Assembly (NCBI GenBank): GCA_025454975.1
Contig: JALONK010000004.1
Location: 1-64,000, forward strand
Reading direction: 5' to 3'
From: Bacteroidia bacterium
GTDB taxonomy: Bacteria > Bacteroidota > Bacteroidia > UKL13-3
Length of the DNA stretch: 64,000 nucleotides
Shown here: piece by piece, positions 37,082 to 46,433 of the stretch
Numbering within the stretch: position 1 is the first letter of the stretch
Layout of the letters: each line of letters begins with the position of its first letter
The notes under the pieces: generated by a model
Seen by the model: the letters and a program-made list of their open reading frames with translations, nothing else
What the model was told of the DNA's origin: nothing
Database searches by the model: none
Position numbers and translations under genes: made by a program

Positions 37082-37780
37082 TTATTTTTTCGTTATTGTT
37101 ACTTGTTCAATACGCTTTTCATAATTTTCACCTTTGAAAATTCTATTCACATAAATCCCCGGAGTATGTATCATGTCAGGGTCTAACTCACCGGCCGGAA
37201 CCAACTCCTCCACTTCAGCAATTGTTATTTTCCCGGCCATTGCCATTAACGGATTAAAGTTTCTGGATGTAGCTCTAAAAATAAGATTACCATGAGTATC
37301 ACCTTTCCATGCTTTAACAATGGCAAAGTCACTATCAAATGCATGTTCAAGTAAGTAGGTTTTTCCATTAAACAACCTGGTTTCTTTTCCGTTGGCTACT
37401 TCTGTTCCAACACCGGCAGGTGTATAAATGGCAGGCATGCCGTATCCTGTGGCTAAACAACGTGTTGCAAGTGTGCCTTGTGGGATAAGTTCAACCTCCA
37501 GTTCGCCACTTAATAACTGTCGTTCAAATTCCGCATTTTCACCAACATAAGATGAAATCATCTTTTTAACTTGTTTTGTTTTTAGCATTAAACCGATGCC
37601 AAAATCATCAACGCCTGCATTATTACTGATACAGGTAAGGTTTTTAGTGCCTTTTTTTACCAGTGCAGCAATACAATTTTCAGGTATTCCGCATAATCCG
37701 AAACCACCTAACATAATTACAGCACCATCTTGTATATCAGCAATGGCCTCATCAGCATTTTTAACTATTTTGTTTAGCAT
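37082..37780 (-). CDS. scoA: 3-oxoacid CoA-transferase subunit A
   Basis: This 232-residue alpha subunit has the family markers: [18 protein letters not shown] near the N-terminus, the CoA-binding [13 protein letters not shown], a [17 protein letters not shown] segment, and [18 protein letters not shown]. It pairs with scoB to activate acetoacetate or other 3-oxoacids with CoA. It starts 12 bases downstream of clpS on the same strand. The intact subunits are 1.5 kb apart, separated by a membrane-protein gene. Confidence 0.93.
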   Translation of the reverse strand: MLNKIVKNADEAIADIQDGAVIMLGGFGLCGIPENCIAALVKKGTKNLTCISNNAGVDDFGIGLMLKTKQVKKMISSYVGENAEFERQLLSGELEVELIPQGTLATRCLATGYGMPAIYTPAGVGTEVANGKETRLFNGKTYLLEHAFDSDFAIVKAWKGDTHGNLIFRATSRNFNPLMAMAGKITIAEVEELVPAGELDPDMIHTPGIYVNRIFKGENYEKRIEQVTITKK

Positions 37781-37792
37781 AATTATTTAATA

Positions 37793-38071
37793 TTATTCTC
37801 CAACTACAGCACTAAGTCCTTCATCTAATAAAGCTTGGCACATGGCTTCAAGGTCGGCTCGAGCACCGGTTTTTACCACTGCCTTGCCCTTAAAGTGCAC
37901 CAATAAAGTACATTGTTCGGCTTGTAATAAATCGTGTTTACAAATACGAACCAAGCAATCAATTACATGCTCGAATGTATTCACATCATCGTTGTACAAC
38001 AATAGTTTTTCCCTATCGGTAACTTCATCTATAACTTCGGCTAATTCTTCTTCTATCAATAACTCTTTCAT
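37793..38071 (-). CDS. clpS: ClpS adaptor for ClpAP/ClpCP protease
   Basis: This 92-residue adaptor delivers N-end-rule substrates to the Clp protease. The N-degron pocket signature is LLLYNDDVNTFEHVIDCL, followed by HDLLQAEQCTLLVHFKGKAVVKTG with the His and K-G-K turn typical of ClpS. It overlaps the plsY stop by four bases (ATGA). The downstream CoA-transferase gene starts 12 bases later, so the three share a transcript. Confidence 0.93.
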   Translation of the reverse strand: MKELLIEEELAEVIDEVTDREKLLLYNDDVNTFEHVIDCLVRICKHDLLQAEQCTLLVHFKGKAVVKTGARADLEAMCQALLDEGLSAVVGE

Positions 38072-38721
38072 ACCGTGTGTTTATTTACATCTGGTTTTTT
38101 ATTAAAGCTAAAGCGATTCTCATTTCCATCCCTTAATCTTTTTACATTTGTGCGGTGAGTATAAACAACTAATACCCCCACAACGCTGCAAAAATAAACT
38201 AAATTCAATTCTTGCCAATGATGTATGAGTCCGGCATATAACGGACTGATCAATGCGGTTAGCATTGAGCCTACTGAAATATACCTTGTAATTCCTACGA
38301 TAATTATAAAACTTATAAAACAAGCAAGTGCCAGCATCCAGTCCATACCACCAACCACACCAATTAATGTAGCAATACCTTTACCACCTCTAAATCCTGC
38401 AAATACAGGGTATATATGACCTAAAACAGCACAAGCACCAAGCGCCATTTTATATTCCATTAAATATGGTGAATCGCTTAGTACTCCTTGCCAAAACACT
38501 AAATTGGCTGCTGTAAAACCTTTCATAAAGTCAATAATTAGTACTGCAATTCCGGCAGGTTTACCTAACACTCGTAAAGTATTGGTAGCCCCGGCGTTTC
38601 CACTGCCATGTTCACGCACATCAATGCCGAAAAATGCTCTTCCAATCCAAACACTGCTAGGGATTGAGCCTAAAATATAAGCAGTGATAAAAACAAGTAT
38701 TAAGGTTGGCGATATTGTCAT
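38068..38721 (-). CDS. plsY: Glycerol-3-phosphate acyltransferase PlsY
   Basis: This 217-residue inner-membrane enzyme transfers an acyl group from acyl-phosphate to glycerol 3-phosphate, the first step of phospholipid synthesis. It has the PlsY signature motifs: GSIPSSVWIGR (motif 1), HGSGNAGATNTLRVLGK (motif 2) and GHIYPVFAGFRGGKGIAT (motif 3), with about six hydrophobic segments. A four-base overlap with clpS indicates translational coupling. It lies directly downstream of the large exported protein gene, with a two-base gap. Confidence 0.95.
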   Translation of the reverse strand: MTISPTLILVFITAYILGSIPSSVWIGRAFFGIDVREHGSGNAGATNTLRVLGKPAGIAVLIIDFMKGFTAANLVFWQGVLSDSPYLMEYKMALGACAVLGHIYPVFAGFRGGKGIATLIGVVGGMDWMLALACFISFIIIVGITRYISVGSMLTALISPLYAGLIHHWQELNLVYFCSVVGVLVVYTHRTNVKRLRDGNENRFSFNKKPDVNKHTV

Positions 38722-38723
38722 AA

Positions 38724-41700
38724 TTATTTCTTTTGGCCGGCTTTCAAAAATTGATTTTTAACTGAAATATTGGCTAATCTCAATTTATAGTCATCTTGTT
38801 TTGAAAACTTGTCAATATTATCTTTAATTATACTATTATACAAGGGGTCGGAGCTTACTGTATACATTACACCTTTTTGGAATTTAAAGTAATACCAACT
38901 TCCACTTACACTTTGAATATATAAGGTAAAATCATCTCCACTTCTTCGTTTCACTAATTCCATTTTACCTTTTACTTTTCTTTCAAACTTATATTTATCA
39001 AACGAATTGATTCCAATATCTCCTTCCGAAACTAAGGAGCGTGTTGCTTGATTCCATCGTACCATAATTTCCGAAATGAATATAGTTTTTTCTAAATCAT
39101 TAATTAACCTGATGGTACCATCTTCTTCTATCTCTTCTACTACCTTTTTAATATTTTTATCTTCCACCAGTTCGGCTAGTGCCTTACTTAAAAATACCGC
39201 ATCAAATTTAGGTACTTCTGCCGAAGCTGATTGTTCTGTTAACGTATCAAACATTAATCGTATCGCACTTTGTGGAAGTGCGAAGTTTAACAGCATCACC
39301 AAATTCATTTTAAAAGTGGTATCGTTTAAATTATATAAACTGTTACCTGCCGCAGCTACGGTGAATTTTGTGCTTTCAAATCCTAGTCGGTAACGGCCTT
39401 CGCCATAAATAGTTTTTTTCTTGTCATTCACCACCATCAAATTACCTTTAGGTGATTTCCCGAAGAGCTTATTAAATTCACCCATGCGATGAGCTTGTTC
39501 TTTTTCATCATAAAATAAGGTTCCTTCAACTTTTAAAAGTTCGGGGTCGCTCTGATTTCTTTTACGACTAAAGAATAATGAATACACATGCGCTGAATCG
39601 TTACTGATATTAAATCCGTTTTGAATGGTTTGCTGCACCATGTTTTTAATTGGTGATTTTACATTGATGTAAACTGAATCAGGATTTACCACTGCTGCAT
39701 TTTTAAACCATTCTGTTTTTGGCATAGGTAAGGTATGAATAGGCAAGAAGTAGCCGTCATATTCAAGATTTTTTATTACGGATATCAATACAGCATCACC
39801 ACGGAATTGTATTTTAGGGCCAACAAAGAACATAACCGAATCAGGTATGTTTGACTTAGCCATAAGCTGTCGAAGTTTGTTAATTTTAATTTCGTTCAGA
39901 TAAAATTTCTGGACTGTTTTGTTTTTATCTACATACTGATATTTACCTGTACCTGATACATTAAATCTTCCCGAAATTTTAATGCTAACACTGTCAATAT
40001 TATGAAACTTATTGATGGTGTCGGCTACAATTTTTGCCCTGTCTAAAATATCCATATCCGCAGCAGCTCTAATAATAGCCTTGTTACTATCAGGAAATAC
40101 CTTTGCATCACCCACGGCAATGTATGGTATTTTTTTCGCATACATTGTAAAGTCTCTAATCGTTAAGGTAGTTAAGGTTGTGTTAAACTTTAATGAATCT
40201 TGTGTAGGATGCACAGAAACCAAGAAAGTCTTATTCGATTCAGGATTTGATGATTTAAAATCAATAGTTTTTGGGTCCATACGCCAGAAAAACTCATCAA
40301 ATGCACCTGCATAATTGTTATAATTAAAAAAAGTATTTAATCCCGGTGTTATTGATTTAAAATCGCCCAAACGGTTGTCTAAATCTATTCTTGCTTTTAC
40401 TGATGCCGAACTGAAAGCAAACTTGGTATCATCATCCAAATCGAATAATTTAAAACGAGCATCTTCACTTAAAACCTGATCCGGTTGAAGCCAAAAATCG
40501 TTTGAGGTGAGTTGTGCTTGTTCCACATTTATATTTCCACGCGCGTGCATAGCACCGGGCGTGTAAATTATTGTGCCGTCAAGCTTTGCCCTATTTTTAC
40601 TGAAGTCAATCAATTCATCTGTTCGTGTTACCAACATGGTATCTCGATATGGCATCCAATGTGTGTAGGTGTTTTTAGCTACTACATCAGGATATACTTC
40701 AGTACGTTTATTAACGAACGACTCGCACATACCATTAAGAGAGTCGAGCAACATTACAAATTTTGTTGATTTACTCACACTGGCTAAATAGTTCAATTCA
40801 CCTGTGCCAAAAAAACCTTCATCACTTAAACTTAAATCAATAAAACCTCTACCTTTTCCTTCATACATCGGATAGCCGGCTTCATTTCGTTTTAGTTTAA
40901 ACCCAAGTGATTTATCGGGCTGAAGATATAATGCATATTTGAGGTCAGGAATAATTCCACCGGAAACAAGCGTTCCTGCGAGCGACATTTTTTCTAAGTC
41001 GAGTTCATTCAAACTATCCATCGTAAATGGCTCCACATCGAAATAAAATCTATTGCGATTATACACCCCATTTTGTGTTGATGGTTTATCGTAATATACC
41101 TTTGAGCCTACGTCTGATTTAAAGATTGGATAACCGGGAAATTTTTTTCTTCCACTTTTATTATTTGGATGATCAATTGCTAATGTCCCATAAATATTTT
41201 GAAGAGCACTTTTTATAGGTAAGTCGGCTCCGGTTTTATCGTCTTTATACAAAAACTTCATCGAATCAACATTGTTCAAACGTACTTGAAAAGTTGTGTA
41301 ATCAAATGTAAATCCATTACCATAGAAATCTGCTTTACCCGCTCGAAGTTTGCCTGAAAAGTCCATGTTACGGTTTTTCTTTAAAGTAACTTGTTGACCT
41401 CTTGGAACAATGTATACATTTTGTGAATCACTAAAATAAAATTGCGGAACACCTTCAATATTCAGGTCATTATTAATTAAACTGATACTTGCATTAGGGT
41501 ATTGTTTTCCAATTACCGACAAAAAGGTGATGGCATCATAATCAGTGTTGCCAAAATGTGCATTCACATAATCTTTTAGTTTTCGTTTAATGGTTACATA
41601 GTCTTTTTTCTCATTAAAATCAACAAAGCCATAGTCGTTTAATTCAATCATTTGCAGACGAATGGATGAAGGGTCACTTTTAAAATTGGCGGCATAATCT

Positions 41701-43088
41701 TTAATAGAAAAACCATTTACTTTAAATTTATCACAATAAAGTTTTATTCGATGTAAAGGATTGTAGGCCAACATCCCTTGAACCCTTTCATATCTAATAT
41801 CGCGGAAGTAATTTACAGATTCAAAACGAGCAGGTTCGCTGTCGTTAATCATATCAATATTTATACTTGGATTATTCAAATCCCATTTTACTTCATCACA
41901 ATAAAATTCAACCTTATGATAACTATCGTAAAATGGGGCGCTACTTACACCTTGTTTTTTATCCCTGAATAATGAAATCTTTTCACCCGGTATATCGTAA
42001 GTAAATTCTAACTGTGGGTGAAAGATGGAATCTTTTTCTAAGTAAATGGTAACTGCAGCTTTTAAGGTTCTCATTTTGTTTGAACGCAGTATTAGTTCAC
42101 TTGCAGATATTTTTAAAATAGGTTTGTTTTTAAATAAAAATATCAAATCAGCAGTAGATGAATCACTACCCTTGCATACAATTTCATCACCTTTCATTCC
42201 AAAACCTCCGGTATATTTTGCACGTCCAAAACTTAATTGATTAAAGTTTTTTATATAAGAGTCAAACTTCGGATAAACCGATTTATTACCTAGTGATTTG
42301 GCCATTGCTTGATCTACAAGTTTTCCATAAAGTGGATTGCTTAATAATCCCTTATAAAAGAACATGGCAGAATCAGCATAAAGGTTTCCTTGTAATAAAT
42401 CTAATGTGTAGTTTCTAAGTTCGGTATATACTACTGCTGAGTCAAATCCTACCCTTGAAAAATCTGTTTTACCACCTTTGCCATACCAAATATTATTTTC
42501 CGCATTATAGGTTCCGGTTGTGTTGTATATTTCTAATGTATCACCGGGAGTAATCCCCATTAATGTTGTGTTTTTAAAAAGAATAACAGGGCTTGATTTA
42601 CTGGCAAAATCAACATCTAAATCGGTTGCTATCCAAGCTATGCCGGGTGTTCGTAAGATAGTTTTATCATATAACACGGCTTTCGACATACTTAAGAAAT
42701 TAAACGAAGCGTCTTTACCTTGGTTAAATGCTTTTTCTGCTGCTTTATGCCAATTATCAAATCTTGCAGTAAGGTTATTGGCTACTAAGCCATTAATCGC
42801 ATTAAAATAATTTTCGAAGTGCGGGCTGGCTTTATAGTTTTGATTGAGCATCTGGTTGGTGAGCTTAATCATAAGTATTTTTTGTGGATTGGTGAATTTA
42901 CCTCCATTGTAATAACCAATAAATTCAGATACCGCATCCTTAGCACTGCTATTACCATATTTATCGAAATATTCATCTAAGTCATTCGGGTATTGCAACA
43001 CATCAAAACTAAAACTTGTTTGCGCATATGTTTGATAGCTAATGCCTAAGGCTAATATAAAATATATAAAAAGTTGTTTTACGTTCAT
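38724..43088 (-). CDS. Very large exported protein, unknown
   Basis: This 1454-residue protein begins with a signal peptide (MNVKQLFIYFILALGISYQTYAQ). The N-terminal 160 residues are helical (YNGGKFTNPQKILMIKLTNQMLNQNYKAS, in pieces). The remainder is a long series of beta-strand-like segments with repeated patterns such as LDLEKMSLAGTLVSGG and RAKLDGTIIYTPGAMHARGNINVE. No transmembrane helix or enzyme motif is visible after the signal peptide. The C-terminus (LKAGQKK) is not a T9SS sorting domain. A periplasmic or outer-membrane assembly role is conceivable, but I do not recognise the family. It is two bases from plsY. Confidence 0.75.
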   Translation of the reverse strand: MNVKQLFIYFILALGISYQTYAQTSFSFDVLQYPNDLDEYFDKYGNSSAKDAVSEFIGYYNGGKFTNPQKILMIKLTNQMLNQNYKASPHFENYFNAINGLVANNLTARFDNWHKAAEKAFNQGKDASFNFLSMSKAVLYDKTILRTPGIAWIATDLDVDFASKSSPVILFKNTTLMGITPGDTLEIYNTTGTYNAENNIWYGKGGKTDFSRVGFDSAVVYTELRNYTLDLLQGNLYADSAMFFYKGLLSNPLYGKLVDQAMAKSLGNKSVYPKFDSYIKNFNQLSFGRAKYTGGFGMKGDEIVCKGSDSSTADLIFLFKNKPILKISASELILRSNKMRTLKAAVTIYLEKDSIFHPQLEFTYDIPGEKISLFRDKKQGVSSAPFYDSYHKVEFYCDEVKWDLNNPSINIDMINDSEPARFESVNYFRDIRYERVQGMLAYNPLHRIKLYCDKFKVNGFSIKDYAANFKSDPSSIRLQMIELNDYGFVDFNEKKDYVTIKRKLKDYVNAHFGNTDYDAITFLSVIGKQYPNASISLINNDLNIEGVPQFYFSDSQNVYIVPRGQQVTLKKNRNMDFSGKLRAGKADFYGNGFTFDYTTFQVRLNNVDSMKFLYKDDKTGADLPIKSALQNIYGTLAIDHPNNKSGRKKFPGYPIFKSDVGSKVYYDKPSTQNGVYNRNRFYFDVEPFTMDSLNELDLEKMSLAGTLVSGGIIPDLKYALYLQPDKSLGFKLKRNEAGYPMYEGKGRGFIDLSLSDEGFFGTGELNYLASVSKSTKFVMLLDSLNGMCESFVNKRTEVYPDVVAKNTYTHWMPYRDTMLVTRTDELIDFSKNRAKLDGTIIYTPGAMHARGNINVEQAQLTSNDFWLQPDQVLSEDARFKLFDLDDDTKFAFSSASVKARIDLDNRLGDFKSITPGLNTFFNYNNYAGAFDEFFWRMDPKTIDFKSSNPESNKTFLVSVHPTQDSLKFNTTLTTLTIRDFTMYAKKIPYIAVGDAKVFPDSNKAIIRAAADMDILDRAKIVADTINKFHNIDSVSIKISGRFNVSGTGKYQYVDKNKTVQKFYLNEIKINKLRQLMAKSNIPDSVMFFVGPKIQFRGDAVLISVIKNLEYDGYFLPIHTLPMPKTEWFKNAAVVNPDSVYINVKSPIKNMVQQTIQNGFNISNDSAHVYSLFFSRKRNQSDPELLKVEGTLFYDEKEQAHRMGEFNKLFGKSPKGNLMVVNDKKKTIYGEGRYRLGFESTKFTVAAAGNSLYNLNDTTFKMNLVMLLNFALPQSAIRLMFDTLTEQSASAEVPKFDAVFLSKALAELVEDKNIKKVVEEIEEDGTIRLINDLEKTIFISEIMVRWNQATRSLVSEGDIGINSFDKYKFERKVKGKMELVKRRSGDDFTLYIQSVSGSWYYFKFQKGVMYTVSSDPLYNSIIKDNIDKFSKQDDYKLRLANISVKNQFLKAGQKK

Positions 43089-43302
43089 ATTAATACTTCA
43101 ACAGGCAATTTACAGTTTTTAGTATTCAGTTTGTTTAGATTTTAACCTTTAAATTATTATTACTTACAGATGAATTTTATAATTCATCAGGTGGTAACTG
43201 TCATAGATAATATGTGAGCGCAGCTATTCATAATTATAGTACATGAAAAAAAATGAAACTTCTTGTATCTGAGAGGAAAAAAGTATTAAAAATGCAGAGG
43301 CA

Positions 43303-43327
43303 AAAAAAAGGCCGACAAGGTCGGCCG
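43303..43327 (-). terminator. Hairpin terminator after tpiA
   Basis: The perfect stem GGCCGAC / GTCGGCC (43310-43316 and 43320-43326) is followed on the minus strand by TTTTTTTT. It lies 21 bases after the tpiA stop. Confidence 0.85.
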
Positions 43328-43347
43328 AAACATTTAATAGGTATTTA

Positions 43348-44112
43348 TTATTTCATTGCTTTTATGATGTCAACAAAACTTCTGCTTTGTAACGCAGCCC
43401 CGCCAACCAAGGCGCCATCAATATCAGGTGAAGCAAACAGTTCGGCTGCATTCTCCGGTTTTACACTTCCTCCGTATTGAATAGTAATGGCTGCTGCAAT
43501 ATCAGTATTATAATGTGTTGCAATAAGCGTTCTGATGTAGGCATGAACTTCTTGTGCTTGCGCAGTAGTAGCTGTTTTTCCTGTACCAATTGCCCATACT
43601 GGTTCATAAGCAATAACTACTTTTTTAATCTCATCTGCGCCTAAGTGAAATATCCCTTCACTAATTTGTTGCTTTAATATTTCAAAGTGTTTGTTATTTT
43701 CCCTTTCATCAAGTGTTTCACCAACACAATAAATTGGTGTAAGGTTATTTTTAATTACAGCATCAATTTTTTTTGCCAGCCAATCATTGTGCTCACCAAA
43801 ATATTGTCTTCTTTCGCTATGACCAACAATTACATATTCAGCACCGATACTTTTAATCATACCTGCACTTATTTCACCGGTATAAGCTCCACTTTCATGG
43901 TTACTGCAATTTTGTGCGCCGGATGAAATGTTATTTATTTCGGCAACCATTCGGTTAATGGCATTTAAGTGAATAAAAGGGGGAATAATTACAACTTCTG
44001 CCGAACCTTGGTATTCATCTTTTACCATTCCAATTATTTCGGTTACTAAGGCCATTCCCTCTTCAAAGGATTTATTCATTTTCCAGTTTCCTGCGATAAT
44101 TTTCTTTCTCAT
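43348..44112 (-). CDS. tpiA: Triose-phosphate isomerase
   Basis: This 254-residue glycolytic enzyme interconverts dihydroxyacetone phosphate and glyceraldehyde 3-phosphate. The catalytic Lys is K11 in GNWKMNK, the catalytic His lies in VIVGHSERRQYFGE, and the catalytic Glu in VIAYEPVWAIGTGKTAT, followed by the phosphate-binding IQYGGSVKPENA and DGALVGGAAL. Length and motifs are standard. It has a strong terminator. The GlmU-like gene upstream is 80 bases away on the same strand. Confidence 0.97.
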   Translation of the reverse strand: MRKKIIAGNWKMNKSFEEGMALVTEIIGMVKDEYQGSAEVVIIPPFIHLNAINRMVAEINNISSGAQNCSNHESGAYTGEISAGMIKSIGAEYVIVGHSERRQYFGEHNDWLAKKIDAVIKNNLTPIYCVGETLDERENNKHFEILKQQISEGIFHLGADEIKKVVIAYEPVWAIGTGKTATTAQAQEVHAYIRTLIATHYNTDIAAAITIQYGGSVKPENAAELFASPDIDGALVGGAALQSRSFVDIIKAMK

Positions 44113-44192
44113 GATTCTAATTTATTTTAATAGGTGGTATGTATTGTTGTATAGCTTATAACCTTACTATCGGGTTAATTCAATCTTTATTT

Positions 44193-45401
44193 TTATTCAG
44201 CTTTTTTCTCCCAAAATCTGTACTTAGCGGTGTTGTCATATACATGTTTTAAAATAGCTTTTTCTACGTCGTCAAATGCTACTTTTCTTCTGCTGCACAT
44301 GGCCTCAGCAGTTTTATAAAATTTGTTTAATACAAAGGTTTCAAATCCTTGTGCTCCACCCCAAGAAAAACTTGGAATAAAGTTCCTTGGAAATCCGGCC
44401 CCGAAAATATTAGCACCAACTCCAACCACTGTTCCCGTATTAAACATGGTATTAATTCCACATTTTGCGTGGTCGGCAAGCATTACACCACAAAAGGTTA
44501 AACCTGTTTTTTCAAATCTTTCAGTTGTATAATCCCAAAGCTTTACTTCATCGTAAGTGTTTTTTAGGTTACTATTATTACTATCGGCACCTACATTTAC
44601 CCATTCACCAACAACAGCATTACCCATAAATCCATCATGTCCTTTGTTACTGTATCCAAAAAACACAACATTATTAACTTCACCTCCAACTTTACAATGT
44701 GGACCAACGGTAGTGGCACCGTATATTTTGGCATCCATTTTTAAACCTGCGTGTTCTCCTAAAGCGAATGGTCCGCGTATTTTACAACCTTCCATTATTT
44801 CGGCATCTTTACCTATATAAATTGGGCCTGTTGATGCATTTAATATGCTAAACTCTACAGTTGCTCCTTCTTCAATAAATATTTGCTCTTCATTTGTGAT
44901 ACCATTTGTTGAAGAAATCGGAGCACTTTTTCGTCCCTGAGTAAGCAAAGTAAAATCCTCTCTAATAGCTAAGTCATTTTTTGAAAATATATCGTAACAA
45001 AAATTAATTTCTAAAAAATTATCAGCTTGCAATTGTTTGTGGTGAAGAGTGGCAATGGTATCAATATTGAATTGCGGTGCATCTTCTTTATTTAATTTGA
45101 TAGCAATTAAGGTTTCTCCCTTCATTAATGATTCACCAATATTCAATGCGGTTATTTCATTTATTAATTCATACGTAGGACAAATGCTCCCATTAATAAA
45201 TGTATTTTCATCATCAATATGAATAGGATATTTTATTGATAAATAATCTTGGGTTTGATAAGAAACCGGTAGACTTGTGTGTTTGCGCCATTTTTCGCTA
45301 ATGGTAAGAATGCCTACTCTTATTTCACTCACCGGACGTGTAAAGGTAAATGGAAGCAGGTGACTTCTGCTTTTACCGTCAAAAAGTATAATGTTTCTCA
45401 T
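44193..45401 (-). CDS. GlmU-like sugar nucleotidyltransferase with left-handed beta-helix
   Basis: This 402-residue protein starts MRNIILFDGKSRSHLLPFTFTRPVSEIRVG, the opening of the Bacteroidota GlmU-family putative sugar nucleotidyltransferases. From about residue 190 it has hexapeptide repeats of a left-handed beta-helix (IYIGKDAEIMEGCKIRGPFALGEHAGLKM, in pieces, then GATTVGPHCKVGGEV). The classic GlmU signature G-T-R-M-x-P is not present, so the N-terminal domain is divergent. The activity is not established for this group. It probably makes or modifies a nucleotide-sugar. It lies between rpmE2 (with a terminator) and tpiA. Confidence 0.75.
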   Translation of the reverse strand: MRNIILFDGKSRSHLLPFTFTRPVSEIRVGILTISEKWRKHTSLPVSYQTQDYLSIKYPIHIDDENTFINGSICPTYELINEITALNIGESLMKGETLIAIKLNKEDAPQFNIDTIATLHHKQLQADNFLEINFCYDIFSKNDLAIREDFTLLTQGRKSAPISSTNGITNEEQIFIEEGATVEFSILNASTGPIYIGKDAEIMEGCKIRGPFALGEHAGLKMDAKIYGATTVGPHCKVGGEVNNVVFFGYSNKGHDGFMGNAVVGEWVNVGADSNNSNLKNTYDEVKLWDYTTERFEKTGLTFCGVMLADHAKCGINTMFNTGTVVGVGANIFGAGFPRNFIPSFSWGGAQGFETFVLNKFYKTAEAMCSRRKVAFDDVEKAILKHVYDNTAKYRFWEKKAE

Positions 45402-45430
45402 CTGTTGTCAACAATTGAATATGCGATAAT

Positions 45431-45460
45431 AAAAAAAGCCCCGCAATATGCGAGGCTTTC
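45431..45460 (-). terminator. Hairpin terminator after rpmE2
   Basis: The stem AAAGCCCCGC / GCGAGGCTTT (45435-45444 and 45450-45459, one mismatch) with loop AATAT is followed on the minus strand by TTTTATTAT. It starts 18 bases after the rpmE2 stop. Confidence 0.8.
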
Positions 45461-45477
45461 GATATAATTTGATTTGA

Positions 45478-45726
45478 TTATTTTTTTGCGTAGCGCTTTT
45501 TGAATTTATCAATACGACCAGCCGTATCAATAAACATGTGTTGTCCGGTGAAGAATGGATGAGACTTGTGAGAAATTTCTAATTTAAACAAAGGGTACTC
45601 ATTTCCGTCTTCCCATTTAGTTGTTTCTTTTGTATCAACACATGAGCGAGTTAAAAAAGAATAACCGTTCGACATGTCTTTAAATACAACTAGTCTATAG
45701 CTTTTAGGATGGATATCTGCTTTCAT
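45478..45726 (-). CDS. rpmE2: 50S ribosomal protein L31, type B
   Basis: This 82-residue ribosomal protein begins [21 protein letters not shown] and has the [33 protein letters not shown] segment (in pieces) of type B L31. The zinc-binding CxxC of type A L31 is absent, as expected for this form, which often replaces the zinc form when zinc is scarce. It ends FKKRYAKK. It has a strong promoter match at 45756-45786 and its own terminator, so it is a single-gene unit. Confidence 0.96.
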   Translation of the reverse strand: MKADIHPKSYRLVVFKDMSNGYSFLTRSCVDTKETTKWEDGNEYPLFKLEISHKSHPFFTGQHMFIDTAGRIDKFKKRYAKK

Positions 45727-45755
45727 TTTCTTACTTTTTTACTTTTAAGAGGGGG

Positions 45756-45786
45756 CAAATATATTACTTTTTCACATCAACCCAAA
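45756..45786 (-). promoter_or_regulatory. rpmE2 promoter
   Basis: Minus-strand TTTG (45786-45783), a 19-base spacer and TATATTTG (45763-45756) exactly fit the Bacteroidota consensus TTTG-N17-20-TAnnTTTG. The predicted transcript starts about 25 bases before the rpmE2 ATG. Confidence 0.7.
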
Positions 45787-45866
45787 TATTTGCATTATTT
45801 TTTGTTCATTTCTTTTGGTTATTAGCAATATCAAGGGTTATTCCCGAATTATTATTCAGTAAATTA

Positions 45867-45880
45867 TGTACAATTGTACA
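45867..45880 (+). promoter_or_regulatory. Perfect palindrome abutting the pyrR-like start codon
   Basis: TGTACAATTGTACA is a perfect 14-base palindrome ending directly before the ATG at 45881. TACAATTG inside it also resembles a -7 box. It could be an operator or part of a promoter for a leaderless transcript. Confidence 0.4.
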
Positions 45881-46387
45881 ATGAATATGAATAAGACCCA
45901 AATTTTAAATGATAAGCAAACCAAGCAAATATTAAAAAGATTGGCTTATCAGGTATATGAATCCAATTTTAACGAGAAGGAGTTGATTATAGCAGCAGTA
46001 GAGGGCAGGGGAAGTAAGATCGCAGCCATGTTGTGTGATGAATTGGCCTCAATCAGTAAACTAAAATTAATTACTACCGATATTGTTTTAGATAAATCAA
46101 ACCCTGAGGAAAAAAAGATTGTTTTAAGTACATCGGGTTTAAATATTAAAGGCAAGTCAGTTTTAGTAGTTGATGATGTATTGAATACAGGAAAAACCAT
46201 GCTGTATGCATTAATCCCGTTCGTAAAGGATAAGGCTGCACGTATCCAAACCTTAGTTTTGGTAGATAGGAGTCATAAAATGTTTCCTGTTTCGGCTGAT
46301 TTTATCGGCACTGCCTTAAGCACAACTCTTCAAGAGCATATTGAAGTAAGTATTGAAAGAGGAAAAGTGAATGTTTTCTTAAAATAA
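45881..46387 (+). CDS. Phosphoribosyltransferase, PyrR-like
   Basis: I chose ATG 45881 (168 residues); an ATG at 45866 would put the palindrome inside the coding region. The PRPP-binding loop is VLVVDDVLNTGKTM and the fold is type I phosphoribosyltransferase, with AAVEGRGSKIAAMLCDEL before it and LVLVDRSHKMFPVSADFIGTALST (in pieces) after it, the spacing of PyrR. PyrR proteins are uracil phosphoribosyltransferases and, in some bacteria, RNA-binding attenuators of the pyr operon. No pyrimidine genes are adjacent here, so regulation of pyr genes is not supported by context. A bidirectional terminator follows. Confidence 0.8.
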   Translation: MNMNKTQILNDKQTKQILKRLAYQVYESNFNEKELIIAAVEGRGSKIAAMLCDELASISKLKLITTDIVLDKSNPEEKKIVLSTSGLNIKGKSVLVVDDVLNTGKTMLYALIPFVKDKAARIQTLVLVDRSHKMFPVSADFIGTALSTTLQEHIEVSIERGKVNVFLK

Positions 46388-46411
46388 AAAATCCCGCCTA
46401 GGCGGGATTTT
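46388..46411. terminator. Bidirectional hairpin terminator between pyrR-like gene and HU gene
   Basis: The 11-base inverted repeat AAAATCCCGCC / GGCGGGATTTT (46388-46398 and 46401-46411) is flanked by A on the left and T on the right, so it can end both convergent transcripts. Confidence 0.85.
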
Positions 46412-46433
46412 TAATGCTTTTGCCAAGTAAAAA

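Noticed and set aside
37082-37780. Broken CoA-transferase because scoA and scoB are separated
   Set aside because: Both subunits are full length with intact catalytic and CoA-binding motifs. Only their spacing is unusual.
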